NCBI GenBank assembly: GCA_933822405.4
Contig: CAKOGP040000446.1
Coordinates: 492,737 to 556,736, forward strand
Length of the DNA stretch: 64,000 bases
Direction of reading: 5' to 3'
DNA from: Cylindrotheca closterium
Taxonomy: Eukaryota; Bacillariophyta; Bacillariophyceae; Bacillariales; Bacillariaceae
The notes under the pieces were generated by a model. The model was not told the DNA's origin, made no database searches, and was given only the letters and a program-made list of their open reading frames with translations. Both the position numbers and the translations under genes were made by a program. The stretch's first letter is position 1, and the number at the start of each line of letters is the position of its first letter. Of this stretch, positions 20,453 to 30,866 are shown one piece after another.

Positions 20453-20641
20453 ATTTTCAAGAAGAGAATGGAAAGTTTGAGTGATCTCTATATTTTGTGA
20501 CCGCAATCGTGAGCGGTCAATGCGATTCGGGAAGCTATTTCGGTGGTTTTGTTGGAAAGACATGCATATTAATACCAAGAACGAATAGAGAAAGAGTAAT
20601 AGTAGGCCTATGATTCTGTAACTGTAAATTGATGAGTTTTG

Positions 20642-21745
20642 TTACCAAGGCTCCGTTTGAATGCTAAAATCGTCATCATCGCGGCACACACCTTGCAAAA
20701 AAGCCTTTACTTTTGGATCCGGCGTCTCGGCAATCAGCACTAATTCTCGGCGTGCTCGCTTGAGCATTTTCAGCAGCTTCTTTGGTTTCTTTGGTGCCGG
20801 GATGCCGTTGATTGAAACAACTCTAGAGCCCACTTGAAGACCAGTATGCAAGAATTTACTCCGTTGTTTGATCTCACAAATGTAGATGGCCCCATCTTTG
20901 TGGTTCGTGGCAAATGTCAGGCCCAACTTTTCGTGCTGCTGATTCTTGGAAATCTTGTAGCTCTTCAGAGCTGTCTCATTCGTCTCGTTGACGGATTCCA
21001 CATTGCCACAAGCCTCAATGAGCTCGTCCCGCAGTATATGCAGGACCAGCTGAGGTACACTGGTGCCCATGTAGTTGGTCCCCGAGCTTTCAGAGCTGGC
21101 AGCACTGCTGTCCGATGCTGTTGTTGTAGTAGTAAAACTTCCATCGTCCCTATCACAATCATGAGGTACTGCCATTCCAGATTTTCTCATTTTCTCATGT
21201 TGTGCTGAAACTACCCTTTGACGCAACCAGTCAGATATGATCATGGTCCATGAATTCCAAATGTCGCATTCTTCATCGCTCGTGGTACTACTGGCACTAT
21301 CATCACTGACATCCTTCTCATCGAGGGCATGACGATGACGATGATGATGATTGTGCTGGCTATCATGTTTCTCATCTCTGACAGATTGATCGTTTCGATC
21401 AAGACTCTTATCACCGCTGATCAGAGCTTCGAATGAACCAATGGACGATATTTCATAGCAAGCTTCGTCGCCCTTGAACAAGTCATCAAAGTGTTCAACT
21501 TCGTCTCTTCCAGAATTCTTATTTTTGACATCATTATCATCATTATCATCATTAGGAGTAGGTACCTTCTCTTCACTTTCGTCAAATGGACGATCGCTTG
21601 GCTCTGGAGGATTCTCTTCCTGTAGTACTGGTGGAACAAATCGAAGTTTGCCTCTAATAAGACGTTGCCGATACTGACCGGCAATTTGTTCCTCCTCTTC
21701 CACAAATCGGAGATTGCCTCCCACCAGACGTTGTCGATACTTCAT
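20642..21745 (-). CDS. PDZ-like family protein, PCP replaced by PAP
   Basis: 367 aa, one exon. The N-terminus is an internal duplication: YRQRLVGGNLRFVEE (3-17) and YRQRLIRGKLRFVPP (25-39). A long acidic, His/Asp/Ser-rich region follows, then a helix with Glu-Ala-Cys-Gly (LRDELIEACGN, 238-248), and the PDZ-like domain at about 262-342 (KLGLTFATNHKDGAIYICEI, GSRVVSINGIPAPKK). The Cys of the family PCP is replaced by Ala, and a Lys-rich helix follows. The tail is short and acidic. No signal peptide. It is last in the left block of alternating PDZ-like genes. Because the conserved Cys is lost, this member can help test whether that Cys matters. Confidence 0.77.
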   Translation of the reverse strand: MKYRQRLVGGNLRFVEEEEQIAGQYRQRLIRGKLRFVPPVLQEENPPEPSDRPFDESEEKVPTPNDDNDDNDVKNKNSGRDEVEHFDDLFKGDEACYEISSIGSFEALISGDKSLDRNDQSVRDEKHDSQHNHHHRHRHALDEKDVSDDSASSTTSDEECDIWNSWTMIISDWLRQRVVSAQHEKMRKSGMAVPHDCDRDDGSFTTTTTASDSSAASSESSGTNYMGTSVPQLVLHILRDELIEACGNVESVNETNETALKSYKISKNQQHEKLGLTFATNHKDGAIYICEIKQRSKFLHTGLQVGSRVVSINGIPAPKKPKKLLKMLKRARRELVLIAETPDPKVKAFLQGVCRDDDDFSIQTEPW

Positions 21746-22212
21746 TTTCAGTGAAATGACTATCGTTGGATGTATACTGTATATGAAAGATGCTCGTGAG
21801 TCTACATGCCCAATGGCGCTACAATAGCTTGCCCATTCTTTCGTGGATGGGGGGGGGGGAGTATCGTCGTTGGGACTTTCAATGTGACCGAAATAGAAAA
21901 AATGACAGCCAAAAATGGCGACCGCCTATTGATTGATTGATTATATTGCAGTGAAAGAATTAACCTCATCTGTCATCTGTCGGACATCTTACGGACGCAT
22001 TTATGGGACATTGTGGCGTCGTGATGATTATGTCAGATGACCGGTTCTTTTTCTTTCTGAAACAAAAAGTCTTTCTGATACAAATTGAAAGTGATCATAC
22101 TCCTGATAGATGGAAATCTTTGTCGGGCAAGAGAAACTCAACTTACAGATTGCGCCTTGTATCAACTCTTAATCATCATCCCAACAAACACACTAGCCTA
22201 GTCCTAGCCATC
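21746..22212. promoter_or_regulatory. Divergent upstream region
   Basis: About 467 bp between the genes at 21745 (minus) and 22213 (plus). It has a G run (GGGGGGGGGG, 21849-21858) and a GATTGATTGATT stretch (about 21930). The frame of the plus-strand gene is open from 22003, but the extra codons look like leader. Confidence 0.45.
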
Positions 22213-23205
22213 ATGTTGTCGGATTTTCAAAATCAACAAAAAGCACAAAGGGATGCTGAACGTAAAAAGAAAAGTCAAGCTCTGTCAGCTCAACGCATGA
22301 CTTCCTTTCGCGGGCTGGATAGGCAACAATCGGTCCTTTTGGACATGCGAAAGGCCAAGGTGGAAGATAGAGCGAAAATGAGAGAGAATGCCGCAAGCAT
22401 GGCGAGCTTTCGTGGAATATCCTCCAGAGATTTGAATGTCTACAATTTGAGTCCTCCGAGGACAACCAGAAAGAAGACGTTGGAGCTAGTGACAGAAATT
22501 CCCACCCTCGGGCTAGATACGTTGAAGGCGGACGAAAAGACCCAAAAACGTATAAGTGGAGTCGGAGCCTTTGGAGGGGATGGAGGCGGAGGGTTACCAC
22601 AACGAGGGCTTCGTCGACAAAGGAGTAGTTTCGGAGACTTTGAAGAGATAAAGGAAGAAAACAAAAAGAAAAAGGGCCAGAAAGTTAAGAATGGGAAGAA
22701 GAAAAAGAAAAAGAGTAAATCGAAGGACGTCAGCCCAGTTCGGTCATCGAAATCTGAGAAAAAGAAGGGTGAAACAAAAGACAGTGTAAAGAAGGCCCGA
22801 AAGACTGTGGAATTAGAGTTTTCTTTCGGGATGCTTACGGATTTGGATGTGATCCCGGATATGTCAATGATTGAAACCGCTTCCATTTTTGTCGTTCGAG
22901 ACATATTGCAAGCATCCGTGAAGGAGTGCAACATTCGCTGTGATCCTGACATGCCTCAAGTGGAGAATGACGTAGAGGAAGATGTCTGGTTCGACAGCCA
23001 TGATTCCATCCGATGGAAAATCAAAGGGACAGTTTCTGTCAAGATCTACTTCGACGATTCATTGGATCCGATGGAAGCAGCAGAACCGGTGCAAAAGATG
23101 TTGAAACGGTATTCATCATATCGTGAAATTTCCGAAGCCGGAGGGAAGGTCAAGTCATGGACTCGGGTTCGGGAAGGAAGAATGGCTTTTGGAATCAGTT
23201 TCTAG
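22213..23205 (+). CDS. Hypothetical protein with MTSFRG/MASFRG motifs
   Basis: From the ATG at 22213 the product is 330 aa. An ATG 70 codons earlier in the same frame opens a stretch (DDRFFFFLKQK and similar) that looks non-coding. The first 75 residues are a charged helix with two spaced copies of a short motif, MTSFRGLDR and MASFRGISS. Then follow a Lys-rich, presumably disordered segment (KKKKKSKSKDVSP) and a compact C-terminal domain of about 140 residues that begins LEFSFGMLTDLDVIPDMS, contains a Cys pair (CNIRCDPDMP) and ends SWTRVREGRMAFGISF. No PDZ-like core and no signal peptide. I do not recognise the family. It separates the PDZ-like block from the FAS1 cluster. Confidence 0.62.
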   Translation: MLSDFQNQQKAQRDAERKKKSQALSAQRMTSFRGLDRQQSVLLDMRKAKVEDRAKMRENAASMASFRGISSRDLNVYNLSPPRTTRKKTLELVTEIPTLGLDTLKADEKTQKRISGVGAFGGDGGGGLPQRGLRRQRSSFGDFEEIKEENKKKKGQKVKNGKKKKKKSKSKDVSPVRSSKSEKKKGETKDSVKKARKTVELEFSFGMLTDLDVIPDMSMIETASIFVVRDILQASVKECNIRCDPDMPQVENDVEEDVWFDSHDSIRWKIKGTVSVKIYFDDSLDPMEAAEPVQKMLKRYSSYREISEAGGKVKSWTRVREGRMAFGISF

Positions 23206-23629
23206 GTAGATCGAAATTCGCAATGTCATTCATTTGGCTTACCAATCGACACATTTACTATGTCCAAATCCTATCTTTCCTTCTAGACTCGTCTTTCTCT
23301 AGTATGGTGTACCTGCATCATACTGTAAAATTTCATTGTCACAGGTATTTATAGATTGATCTATTCGACCCGTTCATGCCAACGGGCAGTTGGCATTACC
23401 GCGCATCACTGGTACACTTGGTACACAACTACGGTGAGATTTATTGCGAGAGCGTTTGAATTATCGGTACCGATGCTCTACCTGTGTTCGCATTGCTCCC
23501 TACAGTACCAGGTACAGTCACGTTTGTTCGTCATTGTTACATACCTATGAAAATACCGATTATACTGTTGTAACAGCTGATGTGTTCAATAGTACACCAC
23601 AGAACAAACATTCATTCAACAAACAAGCA
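23206..23629. promoter_or_regulatory. Upstream region of first FAS1 gene
   Basis: About 424 bp, AT-rich, with GTACACTTGGTACAC (23411) and ATCGGTACCGATG (23463-23475) palindromes. No supported gene. Confidence 0.4.
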
Positions 23630-24442
23630 ATGAAGTTATTAATACTTGCAACAACCCTTTCTTTCTTCGCTGCCGCCGTCATCACCCCTACTGTCACCGC
23701 TGACTTGGTCGCTGAAGATGGAAAGTACGAAAAATTCCTGAAAGTTCTTTCCGATACACCGGGACTTTTGGAAACTGTGAGTTCCAACTTCCCACTCAGT
23801 AAGTTTCGAGTGAATGAATGACTGAATGACGAATGACTGAAAGCATGCATCATACATTTACGCATTATATATGCAGGGTATCGGTGTTGTAACCTAATCA
23901 CTAATCACTCTCATCTATTTATTTCTTACGATAGCCATGTTTGGCCCCACTGATGCGGCCTTTGATGATGCTTCAGATGTTGTTGCTGGAATGAGCCACT
24001 CCGAACTGGCTATGGTATGTGTGACAAAACTGACAAGACATGATATGTTGCAATTATACTCTGTGTTTGACAGCGAAAAACCTAACTATACGCTCATCAC
24101 TGCTGAATGAATGAATCTTTTTCATGATTGTTGCAGGTGTTTGCCAATCACGCCATGGCGGGAGTATTCACTGTCGAACATTTCAAAGCCGCCGGATGTT
24201 CCGAGTTGATGAGCTTGACTGGAGGCAAAGTCCGAATGGCGTACCACAATGGCAATTTGATGATCAATGAAGCCACTGTCATTCAACCTGACCTTATTGA
24301 AAACGAAGGAGTCTTTCATGGAATCGACGAGGTGGTCTTGCCCGGATCATTCGCACCTTGTAGCGCCTTGAAAAATAGTAGCGCTTTGACAAAAGGAACA
24401 AAGAAGGGGACCAAGAAGGACTCTGTAAGGGAAGAAAGATAA
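23630..24442 (+). CDS. Secreted FAS1-domain protein, paralogue 1 (three exons)
   Basis: Exons 23630-23798, 23935-24014 and 24137-24442 give 184 aa. Intron 1 is phase 1 (CTCA|GTAAGT, then TAG|CCATG) and intron 2 is phase 0 (ATG|GTATGT, then GCAG|GTG). A signal peptide of about 20-23 residues is followed by one FAS1 domain: DGKYEKFLKVLSDTPGLLETVSSNFP, then MFGPTDAAFDD (the H1 motif), then the second half with VIQPDLIENEGVFHGIDEVVLPGSF (H2-like region). FAS1 is a cell-adhesion and polysaccharide-binding fold. The C-terminal tail is short and Lys-rich (TKGTKKGTKKDS). Compared with its five paralogues it has the most divergent domain and the weakest tail. First of three head-to-tail plus-strand copies. 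Expected place: cell surface or extracellular matrix. Confidence 0.82.
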
Positions 24443-25267
24443 AGCAATTGAGTGCAGGAAGGCATTGACCACAATCTGACAAACATGAGGAAATTCAGCA
24501 GCAGTGATTGGTGGCAAAAAGGCGAGAAAGACTTAGGAACTGGAGCTTTCATTTGGTATGACTGCGGAGTTGGATGTAATCTTTGGACATGTATATCAAT
24601 GATTGAGTGAGCCCGCTTCCCGCTTCCATATTCGTCATCCAAGCCATTATGTGAGGATCCTTGATGGTACCATTACGCGTATGACTCTGTGGTTCCCGGC
24701 CTGCCTGGATTCGAGTCGAGAACGTTCATGCATGATTCAATCCGATTCAAAATTCAACAGCAATCTATATCAAAAAGGCATTGGGCCTGACGGAAGTACC
24801 GGTAGCTGAATCTATTCAATATATATGTTGAAGCGGCAATTACCCTAAAGCTGGATTGGAGGTCAAGTTAAAAGGACATTCTCGAAGGAATATAGCTATC
24901 GTCTGGAATGAATCACTCTCTAGATCATTTGATATACACACCACTTTCTTACGAATCAGCGTCTTTGTTTGAACTAGATCCTATCGTTTACACTACGTTC
25001 TCAAGATCCCATGCCGAAATTTGTTCATGTACAACATCTGACTGACTTGTGACTCACGACGATCGGGAATCGATTGTACGTTGGTGACTGACATCAGATT
25101 TCGGTCTCCTGGAAGCTTCCATTTCACGCGCGCGCCACTCTCGCGGTACATATTCATACGAGCCGTTACACAAAATCCTCGCCCGGTCATCGCGATTTCT
25201 CATCCTCCGCCAACCCCTAAAATTCCTCAACCAGCAACAAAGCACGATACCAGTAACATACACCACG
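24443..25267. other. Spacer between FAS1 paralogues 1 and 2
   Basis: About 825 bp, AT-rich, with one GTACCGGTAG site (24797). Small ORFs only. It should hold the promoter of paralogue 2. Confidence 0.4.
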
Positions 25268-26064
25268 ATGAAATTCCTTGCCACCCTTTCGCTCCTCGCC
25301 GCTACTGTCACACCTGTTGCTTCCCAGTCCATCATTGACTTGGCTGCCGCCGATGGAAAGTACGGAACACTCTTGAACGCTGTCACCAACACTCCTGGAG
25401 TTCTTGACACTATCACGGCCAACTTCCCAGTCAGTAAGTGCCGAATGCTTTTGAGAAAAGTCGAATAGGATTGTTCTAACTTGGAATCACTGAATCTTCT
25501 ACCTTTTTTTTCGTTCAGCCATCTTTGGTCCAACCGATACTGCCTTTGGTGATATTTCTGAAGTTGTTGCTGGATTGGACGAGTCTGCTTTGGCAACTGT
25601 AAGTTCATTTGGGTCGCTTTCGGTACGGTTTTGCTTTGCTCCGAGACTCAGTTGTACTCACTATATAAAATTATAATCTGTTTTATTAGGTTCTCGCGAG
25701 CCACGTCGTCGCCGGAGTTGTCACTGCCGAAGATGTCATCGATGCCGGATGTGTCGAGTTGAGAAGCTTGTCAGGAGCACAACTGCGTGTGGCATTCGAG
25801 AATGGCAGAGTCACGGTGAACGAGTCGAATGTCATTCAAGCCGACATTACTGGAGAAGGAGGCGTCATTCACGGAATCAATAAGGTGATCTTGCCAGGAA
25901 CTTTCACAGCTTGCGGAGATTTGGCCAAGGGATCCAAGAAGGGCGGAGTGGGATCAAAAGGATCAAAGAAGTCATCGGGTTCAAGCATGTCATCAGGCAA
26001 GGGTGGCAGCAGTGGAAAAGGTTCCAGCATGTCTTCAGGAAAAGGATCGCGTCGAGGAGCTTAG
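25268..26064 (+). CDS. Secreted FAS1 protein with silaffin-like tail, paralogue 2
   Basis: Exons 25268-25433, 25519-25598 and 25690-26064 give 206 aa. The introns are at the same two positions and phases as in paralogue 1. The signal peptide ends VASQ; the FAS1 domain starts SIIDLAAADGKYGTLLNAV, has the H1 motif IFGPTDTAFGD after intron 1, and has the second motif GGVIHGINKVILPGTF. The tail of about 45 residues is almost only Gly, Ser, Lys and Met (SSGKGGSSGKGSSMSSGKG) and ends SRRGA. Alternating Ser and Lys with a terminal Arg-Arg recalls silaffin peptides, in which Lys is modified with polyamines and Ser is phosphorylated; that chemistry is inferred, not seen. Role proposed: wall or matrix adhesion with polyanion or silica contact. 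Confidence 0.87.
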
Positions 26065-27011
26065 GTCTACTTGTTTCTGATTCAAGGAGCGAGACTACTT
26101 ATCATCATCCGCCACCTATTACTAGTACGCACCGCCATTTGTGTCCAAGTGACCCTGAAATGTCTACCAAACAGAAAAATTGCCACAGTGCAGCAAAATG
26201 TCATAGCTTAGTACCCGCTAGTGGCCCCAATAATCGTCTAACGTTTGTCAAAAACTCATATTGTAAGAGGAGCTCACGAATCGTGAAAACGAATTAGCAT
26301 AATATTATCCACTCGTCGTCCTCGCGATAGAAACATTGCTTGTTTTGGTGTCATCTCCTTGGGGCCTAGATACTCATAAAAATAATTATTTACCTCTCCG
26401 CCATATCTTAAAAATCATGATCATGATCAACGTTGGCTTGCCATTCTAGCGCTTGGATAGGCTTCTCTTCTCAATCACATGCACGCAGTCATAGAAGGAT
26501 GACGTGCGCAGGCATCGGTCTTCTTCCTGGAAAATTTGTAAACACTATGAAGCCAATCTTGGAACTTTTCACAACGGCTCTTGTACCAGCCTGCCAACCT
26601 CATTTCCCGCTTGCTCTTTTTCCTTGTTTGTTTGACAAGATTGATTGATCCAAGAAGATCTTTGCAATTCTTGGAGAATAGCTACACGTACGTCATATTA
26701 GATTTCAGTAGCGTTTTATGTACCGGTACAGTACGGTACGCACATCACTTTTCAACGCACGAACTTCGAATCTCAGTAGGTAATATATGCAAAAATCGAA
26801 GTTTGTCTTGGCGAAACAGCAAACAATTATAGTTCATATACATGTAGCCACGTGCTTCGTACTCTACTTATGTGACATGTGGAGTTGGAAGAAAGAAAAG
26901 GTGATGTGAGATGTGAGTCATCCAAAGATCTGGAAGTTCCCAACAAATCTAAATGCATCCGTTACTCTCATAATCTTTCGAGCCCATCACTTGTGAAAGC
27001 TGTAACACATC
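26065..27011. other. Spacer between FAS1 paralogues 2 and 3
   Basis: About 950 bp, AT-rich, with a GTACCGGTACAGTACGGTAC palindrome at 26720-26739. No supported gene. Confidence 0.4.
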
Positions 27012-27675
27012 ATGAAATTCCTTGCCACCCTTTCCTTCCTTGCCGCTGCTGTGACACCTATCGCTTCGCAATCTATCATTGATCTTGCTGCTGACGACGG
27101 AAAGTACGGAACACTTCTTGGTGCTGTCACTGGCACTCCTGGAGTTTTGGATGCCATCACCAGCAACTTTCCCGTCAGTAAGTACCGATACCTATTATAT
27201 GTCACATGGACTGCCATTGTTCGTGTCTCTCACCAATTTCTCTCGCATTGCAGCCATCTTCGCTCCCACCGATGCTGCCTTCGCCGACATTGCCTCTGTC
27301 GTTGCTGGACTAGACGAAGGCGCTCTTGCTACTGTGTTGGCAGGCCATGTCGTGAAGGATGTCTACACTGCTCAAAACGTCATTGATGCCGGGTGCGTTG
27401 AGTTGACTACTTTGGCTGGCTCCAATATCCGCGTCATGGTCAAGGATGGCATGGTCATGGTCAACGAATCCACCGTCATCCAACCCGACATTATTGGAGA
27501 GGGCGGTATCATCCATGGAATTGACACTGTCATTCTTCCAGGAACTTATCATCCATGCCCATCCATGTCATCCAGTTCTTCCAGCTCATCCAAGAAGAGC
27601 TCCGGCAAGGGTAGCAGCTCAAGCAGCTCGAGCTCCAGTAGTGGCAAGGGATCCAAGAGACGAATTATGGTCTAA
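27012..27675 (+). CDS. Secreted FAS1 protein with silaffin-like tail, paralogue 3
   Basis: Exons 27012-27177 and 27254-27675 give 195 aa. Intron 1 is conserved (CGTCA|GTAAGT, GCAG|CCATC); the second intron of paralogues 1 and 2 is absent and the codons ACT GTG run through. Signal peptide about 1-19 (ending IASQ), then a FAS1 domain with IFAPTDAAFAD and GGIIHGIDTVILPGTY. The tail is SSSSSSSKKSSGKG followed by a run of Ser and ends GKGSKRRIMV. The last residues are close to the KGSKRRIL processing sequence of silaffin-1 repeats, so dibasic cleavage is possible. It faces paralogue 4 tail to tail, which marks the switch from plus to minus in the cluster. Confidence 0.87.
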
Positions 27676-28691
27676 GCTCTTGCTTAGTCTCTTTGATGAA
27701 GAAGCAGTTAACAAATCAATATATGCTTCTCATCCATGCATATAACAATAGTAGAAAGCCCGAAAGCTTGGATAGGTTCCACCATATCTGTCTTATTTAG
27801 CATACATCATTTCTATAAACTGATAGTAATATTATGCTACAGAAGCCATTGTTTCACATATCAAATGTAGAAGCCGCTTCTCGGGACATGGCGTCGTGAT
27901 ATTTGTGTGATGGAATATACATAAGATTGGAATGCCGAGGTGCATCTAAATCAGAGCTATAGATCAACTATAGAGACAAACTTTTCGCCCTCCATCATGC
28001 TTGATCTTTGTACTGCTGCTAGCACGTACTAGCTGCTTTTGCTTCAAGAAACGCACATCCTCGATGCACTGTCCATCGAGGATATAATAAGCTTTTCTCT
28101 TTTTAGAAAGAAAGGATGATCTAGGCTCGCCTATCTACTTTGTGCACTGGGTAGCGCGTCGCTGCCATCATGATCAGAACGAAAAGTGCTATATCTTCAA
28201 CCATTGTTTATTGCAAGACCCAAAGCCTCGATGCAATGTTCTAGTAGTAGAAGTACTCTGATAATACCAGCATTGGCGACTAGGGAACCATGATGTGGAG
28301 AAACTCGATGAGCAATCTGCCCCAATGCATCTATTTGTGCAATCAATGAATCACGGCATACTGTTGATCATTGAAAAAAAAGGCAGGACGAGTGCAAATG
28401 GCTGATCCGACCACCACCCCATTCAAAAACAACAATGTTGCTGGCCTTGCTTGTGCGCGATCATTATTGAGACAAGAAGATAGTACTAACAATGGAATAG
28501 TAATAAAATTTGTTTGGAAGTAACGTGCAGTTTTAAATCGTTGGAAAATATATAGATACATGTAATGAGCGAAAAAAGTGGTGTAGAAGCTCGAAGCAAC
28601 AAGAAGGAGCAGACTGGCTGATCCATGATCAATGGCAGTAGCATCATGGTCCACTGTCAGAAGAACCATGGAGCTTTGTTTGATAAACATC
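27676..28691. other. Centre of the FAS1 inverted cluster
   Basis: About 1 kb between converging paralogues 3 and 4. AT-rich. A 118-codon minus-strand ORF (28343-28699) overlaps the end of paralogue 4 and has no family signature. Nothing else recognised. Confidence 0.4.
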
Positions 28692-29437
28692 TTACTCATG
28701 CTGCTGCATCAGTCGTCTCTTTCCACTCTTTGACCCTGAGGATCCACTTGAAGAAGAACCACTTCGCTTGCCACCCTTCTTTCTAGGACAACGACGAAAG
28801 GTTCCTGGAAGAATCACTTTATCGATTCCATGAATGATACCGCCGTCTCCAGCAACATTTGGCTGAATGACTCTTGATTCGTTGACCAGGACACTACCGT
28901 CCTGGTACAAGACACGCAGATGATCTCCCGCCAACGTAGTCAGCTCCACACATCCCATATGAATGAAATCTTGCGCCGTAAAGACTCCTTGGACGACGTG
29001 ACCAGCAAGAACGGTGGCAAGGGCGCTGGTTTCGAGTTGCGAAACGGTCGAAGCAATGGCCGCAAAGGCATCGTTGGTGGGAGCAAAAATAGCTGAAATC
29101 GGAATGATGAATGGCGTGTGAGAATCGATCGATCGATTATGATGATGGTTGACGAAAACACGAAATGACTAACTGAAAGACGTTCATTGCTATTGTAGTA
29201 GCATAGTATTCGTATTCATATCAAGACCATAATCAGGCATCAAAATCATTTGCAATTACTTTACTTACTGACTGGAAAACTCCTTGCAATGGCATCCAAA
29301 ACTCCTGGAGTATTGGTGACAGCATTCAAAAGAGTACCATATTTTCCATCGGCTGCGGCCAAATCAATAATGGATTGAGAGAGAACCGATGGTACCACTG
29401 TCGAAAGAAGGAGAAAAATGGATGTGAAAATCTTCAT
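28692..29437 (-). CDS. Secreted FAS1 protein with silaffin-like tail, paralogue 4
   Basis: Exons 29437-29269 and 29092-28692 give 189 aa. The phase-1 intron (GTCA|GTAAGT, TTTCAG|CTATT) is the family intron 1; intron 2 is absent. The signal peptide has a hydrophobic core FTSIFLLLSTVVPSVLS, followed by QSIIDLAAADGKYGTLLNAV, the H1 motif IFAPTNDAFAA and GGIIHGIDKVILPGTF. The tail is short and basic: KKGGKRSG, then Ser/Gly, then GSKSGKRRLMQQHE. KRRLM matches the silaffin-1 KRRIL/KRRNL pattern. First of three minus-strand copies read from the cluster centre. Confidence 0.86.
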
Positions 29438-30044
29438 ATTGATGGTGATGATGGTATATTATTGATTGATTGGTGGGTGATGGATGGATGGATCTTTTTT
29501 CGGATTTGTGATCCGATTGCTCTCTCTCTGCGCTTTCGACTGATATAAAATTGAAAAAATCAAAGTACACGTGTATATTTCCGACTTCCACTTATGCCAT
29601 CTTTCACGCGAACACCACCAAAGGTGCGCTTGGTGCACTTTCGTGCGTTGACTGTACACTAGTACCGGTATGGATCATCATGAAGTGTATTGTGAGTGGG
29701 GAGAATAGTACCGTACCTGGTACAGTACTGACGAAAGATTCATTGCGAGATTGATTCATCCATCGCATGACAATAGACTCCACTGTAGCCAATAGGTACT
29801 TGTAGGCAATGGTCGTTGGAAGGGACCAGTAGAGCACCGCAGAAGTGTACCAAGTGCATCGCTTCATGTTTGAATTTGAGGGGATGACGCACTAACAAAG
29901 AAATAGATTGGAAGACTAAAAATGACACATTTATACATGAATTAACGTGATGTGGGTAGCGGTGTACAAACAGACAATGTGTCTGCTAGGTGAAGAGAGT
30001 GCTAGATGCTCTAAAGGAATAGAAGAGCTGGAAGATTCGAAGAT
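29438..30044. other. Spacer between FAS1 paralogues 4 and 5
   Basis: About 600 bp with GTACCGGTA (29662) and a TACCGTACCTGGTACAGTAC cluster (29710-29729). It should hold the promoter of paralogue 4. No gene. Confidence 0.4.
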
Positions 30045-30866
30045 TTAATGACCCTTTCCAGATCCCTTTCCGGAAGAAGATGACGAGGACGACTTCTTGC
30101 TTGAGGATCCCTTTCCACCCTTTCCAGACGAGGTCTTTTTGCTTCCCTTTCCGCCCTTGCCCATCATGGTTGGCATGGTTGGCATAGCTGGGGTACCTGG
30201 TGTGGCAGGAACAGCGGGGGTAGCAGGAGCTGGACATGGCATGAAAGTTCCTGGAAGAATGACAGTGTCAATTCCGTGAATGACTCCTCCCTCTCCAATG
30301 ATATCGGGTTGGATGACAGTAGAGTCGTTGACCATGACCATGCCGTTGCTGACCAAAACACGAACGTTGCTTCCTGCAAGAGTCATGAGCTCAAGACATC
30401 CAGCTGTAATGAGGTCTTCGGCGGTGTAAACACCCGCTACAACGTGTCCAGCAAGGACAGTGGCAAGGGTGGCCTCGTCAAGTCCGGCAACAGTGTCAGC
30501 AATGGCAGCGAAAGCAGCATCGGTGGGTCCAAAGATGGCTGAAAGTAAAGTAAAGTAAAGGAAGGAAGAGTGGATAGAATAATATCGTTAGTACAATGTT
30601 TGTGTAGCGTGTACATCGAATGGTGCATTCAATATTGCATTGCAAAGCTGACAAGCTAGCTACTGTAGCTACTTACTGACTGGGAAGTTGGCAACAACGG
30701 CATCCAAAACTCCTGGAGTGTTGGTGACGGCACTGAGAAGAGTTCCGTACTTTCCATCGGCAGCAGCAAGATCAATGATAGAGGCAGCAGGTTCTTCCTT
30801 TCCAGTGTCAGCAGTGACAGGGGCGATGGCGGCAGCGGCGAAGAAGAGGGCAGAGATGAACTTCAT
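30045..30866 (-). CDS. Secreted FAS1 protein with Pro linker and Ser/Lys/Gly tail, paralogue 5
   Basis: Exons 30866-30677 and 30538-30045 give 227 aa. It keeps intron 1 (GTCA|GTAAGT, TTCAG|CCATC), and intron 2 is absent. The signal peptide ends VTA-DTG. A short insert (DTGKEEPAA) sits before SIIDLAAADGKYGTLLSAV and is shared with paralogue 6. The FAS1 domain carries IFGPTDAAF and GGVIHGIDTVILPGTF. A Pro/Ala/Thr linker (CPAPATPAVPATPGTP) then separates the domain from the tail, which is built from GKGGKGSKK and SSSKKSSSS blocks and ends GKGSGKGH. The frame runs upstream of 30866 but those residues are polar, so the ATG before the hydrophobic core is the start. Likely extracellular. Confidence 0.87.

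Noticed and set aside
22003..22212. 70-codon N-terminal extension of the SFRG protein
   Set aside because: Composition (FFFFLKQK, polar mix) is unlike the protein and an ATG in good position follows at 22213.
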